A stretch of 64,000 nucleotides of DNA, taken from assembly GCF_902170785.1 (NCBI RefSeq), contig NZ_CABHYG010000004.1:682001-746000 (forward strand). Direction: 5' to 3'. The translations under genes and the position numbers were made by a program. Each line of letters starts with the position of its first letter. Position 1 is the first letter of the stretch. This stretch comes from Yersinia proxima (lineage in GTDB: Bacteria; Pseudomonadota; Gammaproteobacteria; Enterobacterales; Enterobacteriaceae). Shown one piece after another: positions 38,240 through 47,656 of this stretch. The notes beneath the pieces were generated by a model. That model did not search any database. It was given only the letters and a program-made list of their open reading frames with translations, and was not told the DNA's origin.

Positions 38240-39643
38240 ATGTCTTTAACAAAAGTATCATCATCTTCAGAAAATCTACCCTTTACGCCGGAATTATTAT
38301 CCCCGGCCGGCACCCTTAAAAACATGCGTTACGCCTTTGCTTATGGTGCAGATGCCGTTTATGCCGGCCAGCCACGCTATAGCTTGCGGGTACGTAATAA
38401 TGAATTCAATCACGAGAATTTGGCATTAGGTATTCAGGAAGCCCATGCTTTGGGCAAGCGCTTCTATGTGGTAGTAAATATTGCGCCCCATAACTCCAAG
38501 CTGAAAACCTTCTTGCGTGATTTAAAACCGGTAATTGAGATGGGGCCTGATGCCCTAATTATGTCTGATCCCGGCTTGATCATGATGGTGCGTGAGGCTT
38601 TTCCACAGATGGATATCCATCTGTCGGTACAAGCTAACGCCGTTAACTGGGCGACCGTTAAATTTTGGCAGCAGATGGGGCTGACGCGCGTGATTCTTTC
38701 TCGTGAATTATCACTGGAAGAAATCGCTGAAATCCGCGCACAAGTACCGGACATGGAACTGGAAATTTTTGTCCACGGCGCACTGTGTATGGCTTACTCC
38801 GGCCGTTGCCTGCTCTCCGGCTACATTAACAAGCGCGACCCGAATCAAGGAACCTGCACCAATGCCTGTCGCTGGGAATATAACGTCCAGGAAGGTAAAG
38901 AAGATGACGTTGGCAATATTGTGCATGTTCATCAGCCAATTGCTGTTAAGAATGTCGAGCCGACATTGGGTATCGGTGCCCCGACCGATAAAGTCTTTAT
39001 GATAGAAGAAGCCCAGCGCCCTGGTGAATATATGACGGCGTCGGAAGATGAGCACGGCACTTACATCATGAACTCCAAAGACCTGCGCGCCATTCAGCAT
39101 GTAGAGCGCCTGACCCAAATGGGCGTGCATTCGCTGAAAATTGAGGGCCGAACTAAGTCATTCTATTATTGCGCTCGTACCGCACAGGTGTATCGCCGTG
39201 CAATTGATGATGCTGTTGCCGGTAAGCCTTTCGATCCGACTTTGCTCACCACTTTGGAAGGTTTGGCTCATCGTGGTTACACCGAGGGCTTCCTGCGCCG
39301 TCATGCCCATGAAGAGCAACAAACTTACGAATACGGTTATTCGGTTTCAGAACGTCAGCAATTTGTCGGCGAGTTTACTGGCGTGCGCCGTGATGGTCTG
39401 GCTGAAGTGATCGTCAAAAACAAATTCTCAGTGGGTGACAGTGTTGAACTGATGACCCCCAACGGTAATATCCAGTTTACACTTGAAAGTATGCAGGATA
39501 AAAAAGGTCAACCGGCAGAGGTCGCACCAGGTAACGGGCATATCATGTATTTGCCAATTCCAGAGGACATTAATGTGGAATATGGCTTACTGATACGCAA
39601 TCTGAACGGGACAAATAGCCGTAATCCCCATGAAAAAGCGTAA
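38240..39643 (+). CDS. trhP: tRNA 5-hydroxyuridine synthesis protein TrhP (YegQ, U32 family)
   Basis: A U32-family protein that, with prephenate-dependent chemistry, supports oxygen-independent hydroxylation of U34 in tRNA (known for E. coli TrhP/YegQ). The 467-residue product starts with a short leader, then FTPELLSPAGTLKNMRYAFAY (family N-terminus, shown in part), GADAVYAGQPRYSLR, the U32 signature around residues 175-215 with ELEIFVHGALCMAYSGRCL and NQGTCTNACRWEY supplying conserved cysteines, and a C-terminal beta-barrel-like domain from about residue 380. It is collinear with E. coli YegQ (453 aa). Confidence 0.95.
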   Translation: MSLTKVSSSSENLPFTPELLSPAGTLKNMRYAFAYGADAVYAGQPRYSLRVRNNEFNHENLALGIQEAHALGKRFYVVVNIAPHNSKLKTFLRDLKPVIEMGPDALIMSDPGLIMMVREAFPQMDIHLSVQANAVNWATVKFWQQMGLTRVILSRELSLEEIAEIRAQVPDMELEIFVHGALCMAYSGRCLLSGYINKRDPNQGTCTNACRWEYNVQEGKEDDVGNIVHVHQPIAVKNVEPTLGIGAPTDKVFMIEEAQRPGEYMTASEDEHGTYIMNSKDLRAIQHVERLTQMGVHSLKIEGRTKSFYYCARTAQVYRRAIDDAVAGKPFDPTLLTTLEGLAHRGYTEGFLRRHAHEEQQTYEYGYSVSERQQFVGEFTGVRRDGLAEVIVKNKFSVGDSVELMTPNGNIQFTLESMQDKKGQPAEVAPGNGHIMYLPIPEDINVEYGLLIRNLNGTNSRNPHEKA

Positions 39644-39661
39644 CGAGAAGCAATAAAAAAT

Positions 39662-39687
39662 AATGCCATCGTCAGGATGGCATTTTT
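39662..39687 (+). terminator. Rho-independent terminator after trhP
   Basis: AATGCCATC and GATGGCATT form a 9-bp stem with loop GTCAG, followed by TTTGA. It lies 19 bases after the trhP stop. Confidence 0.85.
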
Positions 39688-39692
39688 GACAA

Positions 39693-39714
39693 ATATTAGA
39701 AATAGATCACATCA
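39693..39714 (+). promoter_or_regulatory. CRP site of the cyaR promoter
   Basis: About 15 of 22 positions agree with the CRP consensus, including an intact right half AGATCACAT; the left half TTAGA is weak. Its centre (39703.5) is 41.5 bases before the predicted CyaR start at 39745, and a -10-like TAGGAT lies at 39733-39738. CyaR is CRP-activated in E. coli. Confidence 0.65.
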
Positions 39715-39744
39715 ATTATAATAACACTGGGGTAGGATAGCTCG

Positions 39745-39836
39745 AGTACAATCAATAACTAAAAAAGTTTTAAAGCAAGACTAGGAACCACCTCCTTGGC
39801 TAGCCCAATCTCCCTTGGGCTGGCCTTTTCTTTTTT
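39745..39836 (+). ncRNA. cyaR: Small regulatory RNA CyaR (RyeE)
   Basis: An Hfq-dependent sRNA that represses translation of mRNAs such as ompX, luxS and nadE in E. coli. The core AGGAACCACCTCCTTGGC (39783-39800) keeps the C-rich seed that pairs with ribosome-binding sites; the E. coli RNA has AGGAACCACCUCCUUAGCC. The 3' hairpin GGCTAGCCCAA / TTGGGCTGGCC with loop TCTCCC, followed by TTTTCTTTTTT, is the terminator and Hfq-binding tail. The loop TCTCCC is also conserved. Its place between yegQ and yegS is the same as in E. coli. The 5' end is set by the promoter spacing. The remaining 280 bases to yegS are AT-rich with no gene I can see. Confidence 0.92.
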
Positions 39837-40116
39837 ATTCAATAACCTACTAATTATATGAAATTTCCACCATTTTTATTATTAATGACTCTTGTTATGC
39901 TGTCAGATAATAATAAGCGTAGCCTTATGTTATGAATAATCCCACTCGAAATAAAATTTATCTTAGTTAAATAAATATTCTAATAAAAATAAAACCTATT
40001 TTTATTATGGCAAACTATCACTGAAGTTCTGCGTTATTTATTGAATAATCTGATAGATAAATTAAACAAGTATGAGTTACTGTTACTCTAATTGCAGAAA
40101 CTCACCGGAGCAAGTT

Positions 40117-41016
40117 ATGACCTCAATACCGCACGCTCTTCTTATCCTGAATGGTAAAGAAGCAGGTAATCAAGATGTTCGCAGTGCAGTCAAAAACTTG
40201 CGTGATGAAGGTATGACTCTCCATGTCCGCGTAACCTGGGAACAGGGTGATGCAAAACGCTATGTCGATGAAGCGGCAACACTGGCAGTTGAGACGGTCA
40301 TTGCTGGCGGGGGGGATGGTACTATCAATGAAGTTGCCAGCGCTCTGGTCGCATTACCTGAAGCGAATCGCCCCAGCTTGGGTATCCTGCCACTGGGTAC
40401 GGCCAATGATTTTGCCACCAGCTGCAACATTCCTCTGCAAATAGAAAATGCAATGCAGTTAGCAGTTAAAGGCCGGGCAGTTGCTATCGATGTAGCACAA
40501 GTGAATGACAAACACTATTTTATCAATATGGCGACAGGTGGCTTTGGTACTCGCATTACCACCGAGACTCCCGAGAAACTCAAAGCCGTGTTAGGGGGGG
40601 CTTCTTACTTTATTCATGGCTTAATGCGTATGGATGCGATTAAAGCTGATAGTTGTGAAATTCGTGGCCCTGGCTTTGAATGGTCTGGTGATGCCTTGGT
40701 CATAGGGATTGGTAATGGCAGGCAAGCCGGTGGCGGGCAACCCCTCTGCCCCGATGCACTGATTAATGATGGGTTATTACAACTACGTTTGTTGATCGCC
40801 GAAGAATTACTGCCCGCTCTGCTCGCTAGTGTCTTTAGTGGTGAGAAAAACAAAAATGTGATTGAGACCACTTTGCCGTGGCTCGAAATCACTGCACCTC
40901 ATGACATCACTTTTAATCTGGATGGCGAACCGTTGTCAGGAAAAAACTTTCGTATTGAGGTAATTCCTCATGCTATCCAATGCCGCTTGCCGCCAAATTG
41001 CGAGTTACTCGGCTAA
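40117..41016 (+). CDS. yegS: Lipid kinase YegS
   Basis: A diacylglycerol kinase-type enzyme; E. coli YegS phosphorylates phosphatidylglycerol in vitro. The 299-residue protein, the same length as in E. coli, has the nucleotide-binding motif [15 protein letters not shown] near residue 65 and [14 protein letters not shown] near residue 90, and ends [10 protein letters not shown]. The ATG at 40117 has CGGAG 8 bases upstream; the in-frame ATG at 40072 would add 15 residues without support. It stands alone between cyaR and the sorbitol operon. Confidence 0.93.
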   Translation: MTSIPHALLILNGKEAGNQDVRSAVKNLRDEGMTLHVRVTWEQGDAKRYVDEAATLAVETVIAGGGDGTINEVASALVALPEANRPSLGILPLGTANDFATSCNIPLQIENAMQLAVKGRAVAIDVAQVNDKHYFINMATGGFGTRITTETPEKLKAVLGGASYFIHGLMRMDAIKADSCEIRGPGFEWSGDALVIGIGNGRQAGGGQPLCPDALINDGLLQLRLLIAEELLPALLASVFSGEKNKNVIETTLPWLEITAPHDITFNLDGEPLSGKNFRIEVIPHAIQCRLPPNCELLG

Positions 41017-41181
41017 AGACCTGAACATGGGCTATCAATCATTAGCCCATGAATATCCTAGATTTTATTGCCATTCCAGCTTCGTCACCTCCCCTGTATC
41101 ATCCCAAAACTCGTTAAAGTAGCTGTATTTCCCACAGTAAAACCTTTCATTTCAATTAAATTTTCTTTTATTTTTAATATT

Positions 41182-41257
41182 CACTTTGAAAGGTTTATCT
41201 TTCAAAGTGTGATCTATATGCAATAAATAGATCTAAAAAATGATTATGGTAGTGCAC
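41182..41257 (+). promoter_or_regulatory. srl operon control region: operator, CRP site and promoter
   Basis: CACTTTGAAAG (41182-41192) and CTTTCAAAGTG (41199-41209) form a perfect 28-base palindrome, a good candidate SrlR operator. A CRP-like site with intact left half TGTGATCTA spans 41205-41226 and overlaps the palindrome edge. TATGGT (41245-41250) is a possible -10; a start near 41257 would place the CRP centre at -41.5. A leader of about 138 bases precedes srlA. No gene is seen in 41017-41394. Confidence 0.6.
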
Positions 41258-41307
41258 ATGGCGACAAACAAGATGCTGAAGTTCATTCTGATACCTCAGT
41301 GTTTTGA

Positions 41308-41943
<636 letters not shown>

Positions 41944-41978
41944 TATGTAATTCAAATACATACTGTGTGGAGCAGATC

Positions 41979-43004
41979 ATGAGTGAATTTATCCGGATTG
42001 AAAAAGGCGAAGGCGGTTGGGGTGGCCCATTAGAGCTGCCAATCGTCCCCGGTAAAAAAATTGTTTATATCACCGCGGGTACTCGTCCAGCCATTATTGA
42101 CCGCATTAGCGAACTGACCGGCTGGGAAGCGGTAGATGGCTTCAAAGAGGGCGAACCGCCTGCTGAGGAAATCGCTGTCGCTATTATTGATTGTGGTGGC
42201 ACCTTGCGTTGTGGTTTGTATCCGAAACGCCGTATACCAACCGTCAATATTCATTCAACTGGTCAATCAGGGCCGATGGCGAAATACATACTGGAAGATA
42301 TTTATGTTTCCGGTGTGCGTGAAAAAAATATCCATAAAATCAGCAAAACTGATGGCGCAGCAGCCGTAACTGCACAAACAGAACCCGCAGTAGAAGTTGC
42401 ACCGCAAGCGGCAGCAACAAATGCCGCCAAAGGTGGTCGTGATTACGATACAACCAAGAAGATCACTGAACAAAGTGATGGTTTGTTGGCAAAAGTAGGC
42501 ATGGGTATGGGCTCTGTGGTTGCCGTATTCTTCCAGTCAGGCCGCGACACCATTGATACGGTATTGAAAACCATCCTGCCGTTTATGGCCTTCGTCTCGG
42601 CATTAATCGGCATCATCATGGCATCCGGTTTGGGTGACTTTATTGCCCACGGCTTGACACCACTGGCCAGCAGCCCGATTGGGTTAGTGCTTTTGGCACT
42701 GATCTGCTCCTTCCCGCTATTGTCACCGTTCTTAGGCCCAGGGGCCGTTATTGCGCAAGTTATCGGTGTATTGGTTGGGGTTCAAATTGGTTTGGGGAAT
42801 ATCCCACCACAACTAGCCCTGCCAGCTTTATTTGCGATTAATGCTCAAGCGGCATGTGACTTCATTCCGGTTGGCCTATCGCTGGCTGAAGCGAAGCAAG
42901 ATACCGTCCGTGTCGGGGTGCCATCAGTATTGGTTGGCCGCTTCCTGACAGGTGCGCCGACCGTATTGATTGCCTGGGCAGCATCCGCCTTTATTTATCA
43001 GTAA
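41979..43004 (+). CDS. srlE: Sorbitol PTS transporter subunit IIBC
   Basis: Carries the IIB domain (about residues 1-120) that transfers phosphate to sorbitol during uptake, with the cysteine motif DCGGTLRCG at 71-79, and a membrane IIC part (about 160-341) with [20 protein letters not shown]. The 341-residue protein is about 20 residues longer than E. coli SrlE because of an Ala/Glu-rich linker at about 121-152. GGAG lies 6 bases before the ATG at 41979; a GTG at 41967 is also in frame. Confidence 0.95.
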   Translation: MSEFIRIEKGEGGWGGPLELPIVPGKKIVYITAGTRPAIIDRISELTGWEAVDGFKEGEPPAEEIAVAIIDCGGTLRCGLYPKRRIPTVNIHSTGQSGPMAKYILEDIYVSGVREKNIHKISKTDGAAAVTAQTEPAVEVAPQAAATNAAKGGRDYDTTKKITEQSDGLLAKVGMGMGSVVAVFFQSGRDTIDTVLKTILPFMAFVSALIGIIMASGLGDFIAHGLTPLASSPIGLVLLALICSFPLLSPFLGPGAVIAQVIGVLVGVQIGLGNIPPQLALPALFAINAQAACDFIPVGLSLAEAKQDTVRVGVPSVLVGRFLTGAPTVLIAWAASAFIYQ

Positions 43005-43069
43005 GACAGTATCAGTAAGACAGAAGCATTAGATTTTCTGTAATACATTCAACGGTTAAGGATGTACGT

Positions 43070-43432
43070 ATGAATACTATTTATCAGACAACCATTATCA
43101 ATATCGGAGACAGCGCCCGCGAGGCGCTGTTAGATGACATGCTCATCACCTTCCGCGAAGGGGCACCGAAAGATATTGAAGAGTTCTGCTTTATCCACCA
43201 GCACAGCGATACCGATGGGGAATTAGAGGCAGGCAACATTATGGAATTGGCCGAAACGCGCTATGTCATCACCGCCGTGGGTGAAGTGGCGACGCAGAAT
43301 CTGCGTGAGCTGGGCCATATCACCATCCGTTTTAACGGTGATGAGCAGCCTGAATTTCCTGGCTCCATTCATGTCATTGGCCCGACACCGACTGATGTAC
43401 CGGTCGGCAGTGCATTGAAATTTATTCGTTAA
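43070..43432 (+). CDS. srlB: Sorbitol PTS transporter subunit IIA
   Basis: Cytosolic 120-residue IIA protein that takes phosphate from HPr and passes it to SrlE. FCFIHQHSD carries the likely phospho-histidine (His43). LREGAP/FREGAP, VTAVG and LRELGHITIRF segments match E. coli SrlB (123 aa). It is preceded by a weak ribosome-binding sequence AAGGATG and separated by 65 bases from srlE. Confidence 0.94.
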   Translation: MNTIYQTTIINIGDSAREALLDDMLITFREGAPKDIEEFCFIHQHSDTDGELEAGNIMELAETRYVITAVGEVATQNLRELGHITIRFNGDEQPEFPGSIHVIGPTPTDVPVGSALKFIR

Positions 43433-43452
43433 TTTATATTTTGGAGGTGTAT

Positions 43453-44235
43453 ATGTCACAACAAGTAGCAGTAGTGATTGGTGGTGGGCAAACTCTGGGG
43501 GCATTTTTGTGCCATGGTCTGGCCGAAGCAGGTTATAAAGTGGCCGTTGCTGACTTGAATTCCACTAACGCACAGTTAGTGGCTGATCAGATTAATGCTG
43601 AATATGGTGCAGACAGCGCACAAGGTTTCCAGGTTGATGCCACTAATGAAAGCAGCGTACAAATGCTGGCAAAAGCAGTTGATCAGCGTTTCCATCAAAC
43701 CAATTTACTGGTTTACAGCGCGGGCATTGCCAAGGCAGCACCTATCACTGATTTCCCTCTGGATGATTTTGACCGCTCACTGCAAGTGAACCTTGTCGGT
43801 TACTTCTTATGTGCGCGTGAGTTCTCCCGCCTAATGATTCGTGATGGAATTGCTGGTCGTATCATCCAAATCAATTCCAAATCAGGTAAAGTGGGCAGCA
43901 AGCACAACTCCGGTTACAGTGCAGCGAAATTTGGTGGTGTGGGTTTGACACAATCTCTGGCACTGGATTTGGCCGATTACGGCATCACCGTTCATTCGCT
44001 GATGTTAGGAAATCTGTTGAAATCGCCGATGTTCCAGTCACTTTTACCGCAGTACGCCGCAAAATTGGGCATCAAACCGGAAGAAGTTGAAAAATATTAT
44101 ACCGATAAAGTGCCACTAAAACGTGGTTGCGATTATCAAGATGTACTCAATACCCTGTTGTTCTACGCCAGTGATAAAGCCGCCTATTGTACTGGTCAAT
44201 CAATTAATATTACCGGCGGGCAAGTGATGTTTTAA
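43453..44235 (+). CDS. srlD: Sorbitol-6-phosphate 2-dehydrogenase
   Basis: Oxidises sorbitol-6-phosphate to fructose-6-phosphate with NAD+. A 260-residue short-chain dehydrogenase with the Rossmann motif VVIGGGQTLGAF at the N-terminus, the catalytic serine in INSKSGKVGSKHNSGYSAAK and the Tyr-x-x-x-Lys pair (Y and K in GYSAAK). It is collinear with E. coli SrlD (259 aa). GGAGGT precedes the ATG at 43453. Confidence 0.96.
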   Translation: MSQQVAVVIGGGQTLGAFLCHGLAEAGYKVAVADLNSTNAQLVADQINAEYGADSAQGFQVDATNESSVQMLAKAVDQRFHQTNLLVYSAGIAKAAPITDFPLDDFDRSLQVNLVGYFLCAREFSRLMIRDGIAGRIIQINSKSGKVGSKHNSGYSAAKFGGVGLTQSLALDLADYGITVHSLMLGNLLKSPMFQSLLPQYAAKLGIKPEEVEKYYTDKVPLKRGCDYQDVLNTLLFYASDKAAYCTGQSINITGGQVMF

Positions 44236-44252
44236 AGTTGTTGGTATCAAAG

Positions 44253-44335
44253 CCCGAATCACTGACTCGCACCAGTGGTTCGGGTGCCAATTTGCCAAAG
44301 GCAGCTAACACCGCTGCAGTGCCAAGACAAAAAGG
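44253..44335 (+). repeat. ERIC-type remnant between srlD and gutM
   Basis: CCCGAATCACTG and CAGTGGTTCGGG form the central palindrome of an ERIC-like element, followed by a right arm (GGCAGCTAACACCGCTGCAG, GCCAAGAC, AAAAAGG) like the copy at 9569-9673. The left arm is missing. It fills the leader of gutM. Confidence 0.6.
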
Positions 44336-44341
44336 TCAATC

Positions 44342-44707
44342 ATGTCTCCTACATCCGCACTAATCTGCATTGTCATCATCGCCTGGATACTACAAATCTT
44401 ACTTGGATGGTGGCAAATCAATCGCTTTAACCGTGCTTTTGATCGGCTTTGCCAGCACAGTAAATCGGTTGGTGTTGGGCGTTCAGGCGGGCGGTTTAAA
44501 CCCAGAGTCGTGATGGCGCTGGCTTTTGATGAAAACATGCGTGTCAGTGACAGCATGATCATGCGAGGAATCAGTGTTTTTGCCCGCCCACGCACATTAC
44601 CGCACCTCCATGGGTTACATCAGCAGGATTTAATCCCGGATGTGATCTTCCCTACGGATACAGCATGTCAAACTGCACTATCATTAGCGATTAAACCGAA
44701 ATCATGA
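44342..44707 (+). CDS. gutM: Glucitol operon activator GutM
   Basis: A 121-residue protein with an N-terminal membrane segment (about 5-22, SALICIVIIAWILQILLGWW) and a small cytosolic part (SGGRFKPRVVMALAFDENMRV), the usual GutM layout. In E. coli GutM activates srl transcription together with the repressor SrlR. The ATG at 44342 is preceded by AAAAAGG of an ERIC remnant. Confidence 0.9.
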   Translation: MSPTSALICIVIIAWILQILLGWWQINRFNRAFDRLCQHSKSVGVGRSGGRFKPRVVMALAFDENMRVSDSMIMRGISVFARPRTLPHLHGLHQQDLIPDVIFPTDTACQTALSLAIKPKS

Positions 44708-44713
44708 TATTTT

Positions 44714-44749
44714 CACAATGAAAGTTATTCTTTTTCATGTGAAAGTTAT
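44714..44749 (+). promoter_or_regulatory. Direct repeats upstream of srlR, possible secondary operator
   Basis: TGAAAGTTAT occurs at 44719-44728 and 44740-44749, 21 bases apart (two helical turns), and ATGAAAG faces CTTTTTCAT. The motif TGAAAG also forms part of the palindrome before srlA, suggesting autoregulation by SrlR. Weak evidence. Confidence 0.35.
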
Positions 44750-44791
44750 GCCTGAAAAAGAGGCAATGGAAATACTTGAGCAGGAATCGTT

Positions 44792-45562
44792 ATGAAACCA
44801 AAGCAGCGACAAGTCGCTATCCTGGAATATCTCCAGCAGCACGGTAAAACGGCTGTTGATCAACTTGCCGCCCATTTTTCGACCACTGGCACCACAATCC
44901 GCAAAGATTTAACCAGTCTTGAAAATGAAGGCGCGGTTATTCGCACCTACGGCGGGGTGGTGTTAAATCGCGACGATGTTGAGCAACCCATCGACCGTAA
45001 AACACATATTAATACCGAGAAGAAAAAGCAAATCGCCAAAGCGGCCAGCAAACTGATTAATGACGGTGATAGTCTGGTTTTTGATGCAGGCAGCACTGTG
45101 CTACAAATGGTGCCGCATCTGGCCAAATTCAACAATATTACGGTGATGACCAACAGCTTGCATATCGTCAATGAATTGGTCGAGTTGGATAACGATCAGA
45201 CTATCTTGATGCCGGGCGGTACATACCGTAAAGGTTCAGCTTCTTTCCATGGCAGTCTGGCAGAGTCTGCCTTTGACAAGTTCAGTTTCGATAAACTGTT
45301 TATCGGTGCAGATGGTGTTGATCTTAATGCCGGTGTTACCACGTTTAACGAAGTTTATCATGTCAGTACCGCTATGTGTCACGCCGCCAGTCGCATCATT
45401 TTATTGGTCGACTCTTCCAAATTTGGCCGTAAAAGCCCCAATGTCGTTTGTGCGCTAAGTGTCGTTGATACCCTGATTACCGATAAAGGTATTAGCGCCG
45501 AGTATTTGCAGGAACTACAGAAAATGGGCATTAACATCATTCTGGTTGATAAAGATGACTAA
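44792..45562 (+). CDS. srlR: Sorbitol operon repressor SrlR (DeoR family)
   Basis: A 256-residue DeoR-type repressor: N-terminal helix-turn-helix ([20 protein letters not shown] and the recognition region [14 protein letters not shown], residues ~6-50) and a C-terminal sugar-phosphate sensor domain with [18 protein letters not shown] and [12 protein letters not shown]. It is collinear with E. coli SrlR/GutR (257 aa). Its stop overlaps the start of gutQ by 8 bases. Confidence 0.94.
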   Translation: MKPKQRQVAILEYLQQHGKTAVDQLAAHFSTTGTTIRKDLTSLENEGAVIRTYGGVVLNRDDVEQPIDRKTHINTEKKKQIAKAASKLINDGDSLVFDAGSTVLQMVPHLAKFNNITVMTNSLHIVNELVELDNDQTILMPGGTYRKGSASFHGSLAESAFDKFSFDKLFIGADGVDLNAGVTTFNEVYHVSTAMCHAASRIILLVDSSKFGRKSPNVVCALSVVDTLITDKGISAEYLQELQKMGINIILVDKDD

Positions 45563-46520
45563 TCCACTGCTTACCTATGCTCGTGAAACACTGGAAATTG
45601 AGCTAACAGAAGCCCAGCGTTTGTTATCACGTTTGGATAATAATTTTATCCACGCTTGCGAATTGTTGTTGGCCTGCACCGGTAAAGCGGTGGTTTCTGG
45701 TATTGGCAAATCCGGCCATATTGGTAAAAAAATTGCCGCCTCGCTGGCCAGTACCGGCACCCCATCCTTTTTCGTTCACCCAGCAGAAGCATTGCACGGT
45801 GATTTGGGTATGATTGGCCCGCAAGATGTATTGATTTTTATCTCTTATTCTGGCCGCGCTAAAGAATTGGATTTGATCTTGCCCTTGCTGGCAGACAGTC
45901 ACATTCCGGTGATTGCCATCACTGGCGGTTTAGAATCACCACTGGCACAGGGAGCGGCCTGTGTGCTGGATATCAGCGTTGAGCATGAAGCATGCCCAAT
46001 GGGACTGGCCCCCACCTCCAGCGCAGTAAATACCCTGATGATGGGGGATGCATTGGCAATGGCACTCATGCGTCATCGCGGTTTTAACGCAGAAGACTTT
46101 GCGCGTTCACACCCAGGTGGCAGCTTGGGGGCGCGATTGCTTAATCGAGTTCATCATCTAATGAGAACCGGTGACCGCTTACCGGTGGTGAATGAGTCTG
46201 ATAGCGTGATGGAAGCCATGCTGGAACTGAGCCGTACCGGATTAGGTCTGGTGGCGGTATGTGATCCTGACCAACGGGTCGTGGGTGTCTTCACTGATGG
46301 TGATTTGCGCCGCTGGTTGGTCAAAGGAGGCACCTTGCAACAACCGCTCGGGCGCGCGATGACCCGCCCAGGTTTCCGACTGCCAGAACAATGGCGTGCC
46401 GGTGAAGCATTAGAAGCACTGCATCAGCATCATATCAGTGCGGCACCGGTGGTTGACCTGGATGGCAAACTGGTTGGTGCTATCAACTTGCACGATCTAC
46501 ATCAGGCCGGCGTTGGCTGA
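45555..46520 (+). CDS. gutQ: Arabinose-5-phosphate isomerase GutQ
   Basis: Interconverts ribulose-5-phosphate and arabinose-5-phosphate, the precursor of the LPS sugar KDO; paralogue of KdsD. The 321-residue protein (same length as E. coli) has a SIS domain with [20 protein letters not shown] and [12 protein letters not shown], then two CBS repeats (about 205-321) with [23 protein letters not shown] 45555 overlaps the srlR stop. ERIC DNA starts at the very next base after its stop. Confidence 0.95.
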   Translation: MTNPLLTYARETLEIELTEAQRLLSRLDNNFIHACELLLACTGKAVVSGIGKSGHIGKKIAASLASTGTPSFFVHPAEALHGDLGMIGPQDVLIFISYSGRAKELDLILPLLADSHIPVIAITGGLESPLAQGAACVLDISVEHEACPMGLAPTSSAVNTLMMGDALAMALMRHRGFNAEDFARSHPGGSLGARLLNRVHHLMRTGDRLPVVNESDSVMEAMLELSRTGLGLVAVCDPDQRVVGVFTDGDLRRWLVKGGTLQQPLGRAMTRPGFRLPEQWRAGEALEALHQHHISAAPVVDLDGKLVGAINLHDLHQAGVG

Positions 46521-46649
46521 TATCCCCGTCATCTTTCAAGTTGCAGGTGTGTTGGCTGCTCTCGCTTACCCGAATCACTTACTGGTGTAAGCTCATCGGG
46601 CTACCCTCATTTGCCGCCTTCCTGCACCTTGAAATCTGTTGGGGCTATA
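46521..46649 (-). repeat. ERIC element, first of a tandem pair
   Basis: Begins TATCCCCGTCATCTTTCAAG and ends GGGGCTATA, the ends of an ERIC read in reverse, with the central CCCGAATCACTTACTGGTGT / GCTCATCGGG palindrome. It starts directly after the gutQ stop. Confidence 0.88.
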
Positions 46650-46651
46650 TT

Positions 46652-46766
46652 TTTTGTTGTCATCTTTCAAGTTGCAGGTGTGTTGGCTGCTCTCGCTTAC
46701 CCGAATCACTTACTGGTGTAAGCTCATCGGGCTACCCTCATTTGCCGCCTTCCTGCACCTTGAAAA
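46652..46766 (-). repeat. ERIC element, second of a tandem pair
   Basis: The stretch 46660-46764 repeats 46530-46634 without a visible difference over about 105 bases (period 130). The outer ends are trimmed. Perfect identity points to a recent duplication. Confidence 0.88.
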
Positions 46767-46776
46767 CAATCAATCA

Positions 46777-47307
46777 TCAGTGCCAGTTAGGGTCTTGCTC
46801 TAACTGCTTTTTCAACATAGCTTGAACACTTTCACTCGGGCGGCCCAACCATTGATAAGTGGCGAACTGACTCGGGGCATCAAGCGCTTCTGGTTTATCG
46901 TCAACCGAAACCCGCATCCCCCATACCTGCCAGACTTGTTTTTCATCCCGACTAAAGGCAACCCACATAAAATTATTACTACAATCATGGGGTTTACAAA
47001 TCCGCCCCACTTTATACTGCTGTCCTTCCCAATTTATCACTTCATATGGCGCGGATGTCCCGATACCTTTACGCGCCCAAGCAGGTAAGTTTTTTTGGCT
47101 TTTCACCATTTTTTGCCAGCTATTTTTATACACTGGCTGTTGCAGTAAATCTGCTGTGGTAGGCAGGGGTTTGGCCGGTGCGGATTGAACAGGCGCTGAA
47201 CTTACAGGCGCCGAAACAACATTCGTCGCGGGTTGCGCAAAAGCCCAGGAACTGGCACTGAGTATCGTCGCAGTAACTAGACAATGGAGGGTTTTATGAC
47301 CTTTCAT
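46777..47307 (-). CDS. ivy: Ivy-family lysozyme inhibitor
   Basis: A 176-residue periplasmic protein with a signal peptide (about 1-24, ending SSWAFA), a Pro/Ala/Val/Ser-rich spacer (25-50) and the Ivy signature CKPHDC at residues 104-109, the loop that enters the active site of C-type lysozyme and whose cysteines form a disulfide. YKVGRICKPHDC, FMWVAFSRDEKQVW and the C-terminal WLGRPSESVQAML agree with the family. E. coli Ivy is 157 aa without such a spacer. It probably protects peptidoglycan from host or environmental lysozyme. It is convergent with gutQ across the tandem ERIC pair. Confidence 0.85.
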   Translation of the reverse strand: MKGHKTLHCLVTATILSASSWAFAQPATNVVSAPVSSAPVQSAPAKPLPTTADLLQQPVYKNSWQKMVKSQKNLPAWARKGIGTSAPYEVINWEGQQYKVGRICKPHDCSNNFMWVAFSRDEKQVWQVWGMRVSVDDKPEALDAPSQFATYQWLGRPSESVQAMLKKQLEQDPNWH

Positions 47308-47348
47308 TATCGAAAATCCTTATTATCTGATGAATCTAGACTCTAAAT

Positions 47349-47370
47349 AGCTTGAAGTATGACGGGTTTA
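47349..47370 (+). repeat. ERIC right-end fragment
   Basis: AGCTTGAAGTATGACGGGTT followed by TA matches the ERIC right terminus; no left part is seen. It lies 42 bases upstream of ivy. The rest of 47371-47555 holds nothing I recognise. Confidence 0.5.
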
Positions 47371-47555
47371 CTCGCCAGGTATTGAACTCGCTTCTATACA
47401 ACAAATTTGCAGGCGTGATATGAGTTTGCCTGTCTATGACCCTCAACTGTAGAAAAAGTTGATCCATAGCACGAATTTTCATCCTAATTCTCGTTATAGC
47501 GCAATCTGTATGACAGCTTGAGGTAAGCTATAAACCAGATGATACGTTGATAACC

Positions 47556-47636
47556 ATACCCTAAATAATTCGAGTTGCGGGAAGGCGGTAAACGAGAGCA
47601 GCCAATGCACCTGCAGCTTGAAATATGATGAGTATA
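47556..47636 (+). repeat. Shortened ERIC element (about 81 bp)
   Basis: Starts ATACCCTAAATAATTCGAG and ends GCTTGAAATATGATGAGTAT, both ERIC termini, but the central palindrome is missing: GGCGGTAAACGAGAGCAGCC joins the two arms. Short ERICs with this internal deletion are known in yersiniae. Confidence 0.8.
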
Positions 47637-47656
47637 TTCCCGAAAAAGGCCATGCC

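Noticed and set aside
38711-39130. 139-codon minus-strand frame inside trhP
   Set aside because: It is a shadow of the conserved trhP frame, with no ribosome-binding site.
41182-41209. Rho-independent terminator before srlA
   Set aside because: The stem is AT-rich and is not followed by a T tract; its perfect symmetry and place near the CRP site fit an operator better.
46521-46766. Direct repeats resembling a short CRISPR array
   Set aside because: There are only two units, each an ERIC with its typical termini and palindrome, and there is no spacer pattern.
47618-47656. Upstream TTG start extending the 47657 gene by 13 codons
   Set aside because: The extension is translated from ERIC DNA and has no ribosome-binding site; ATG 47657 is better placed.
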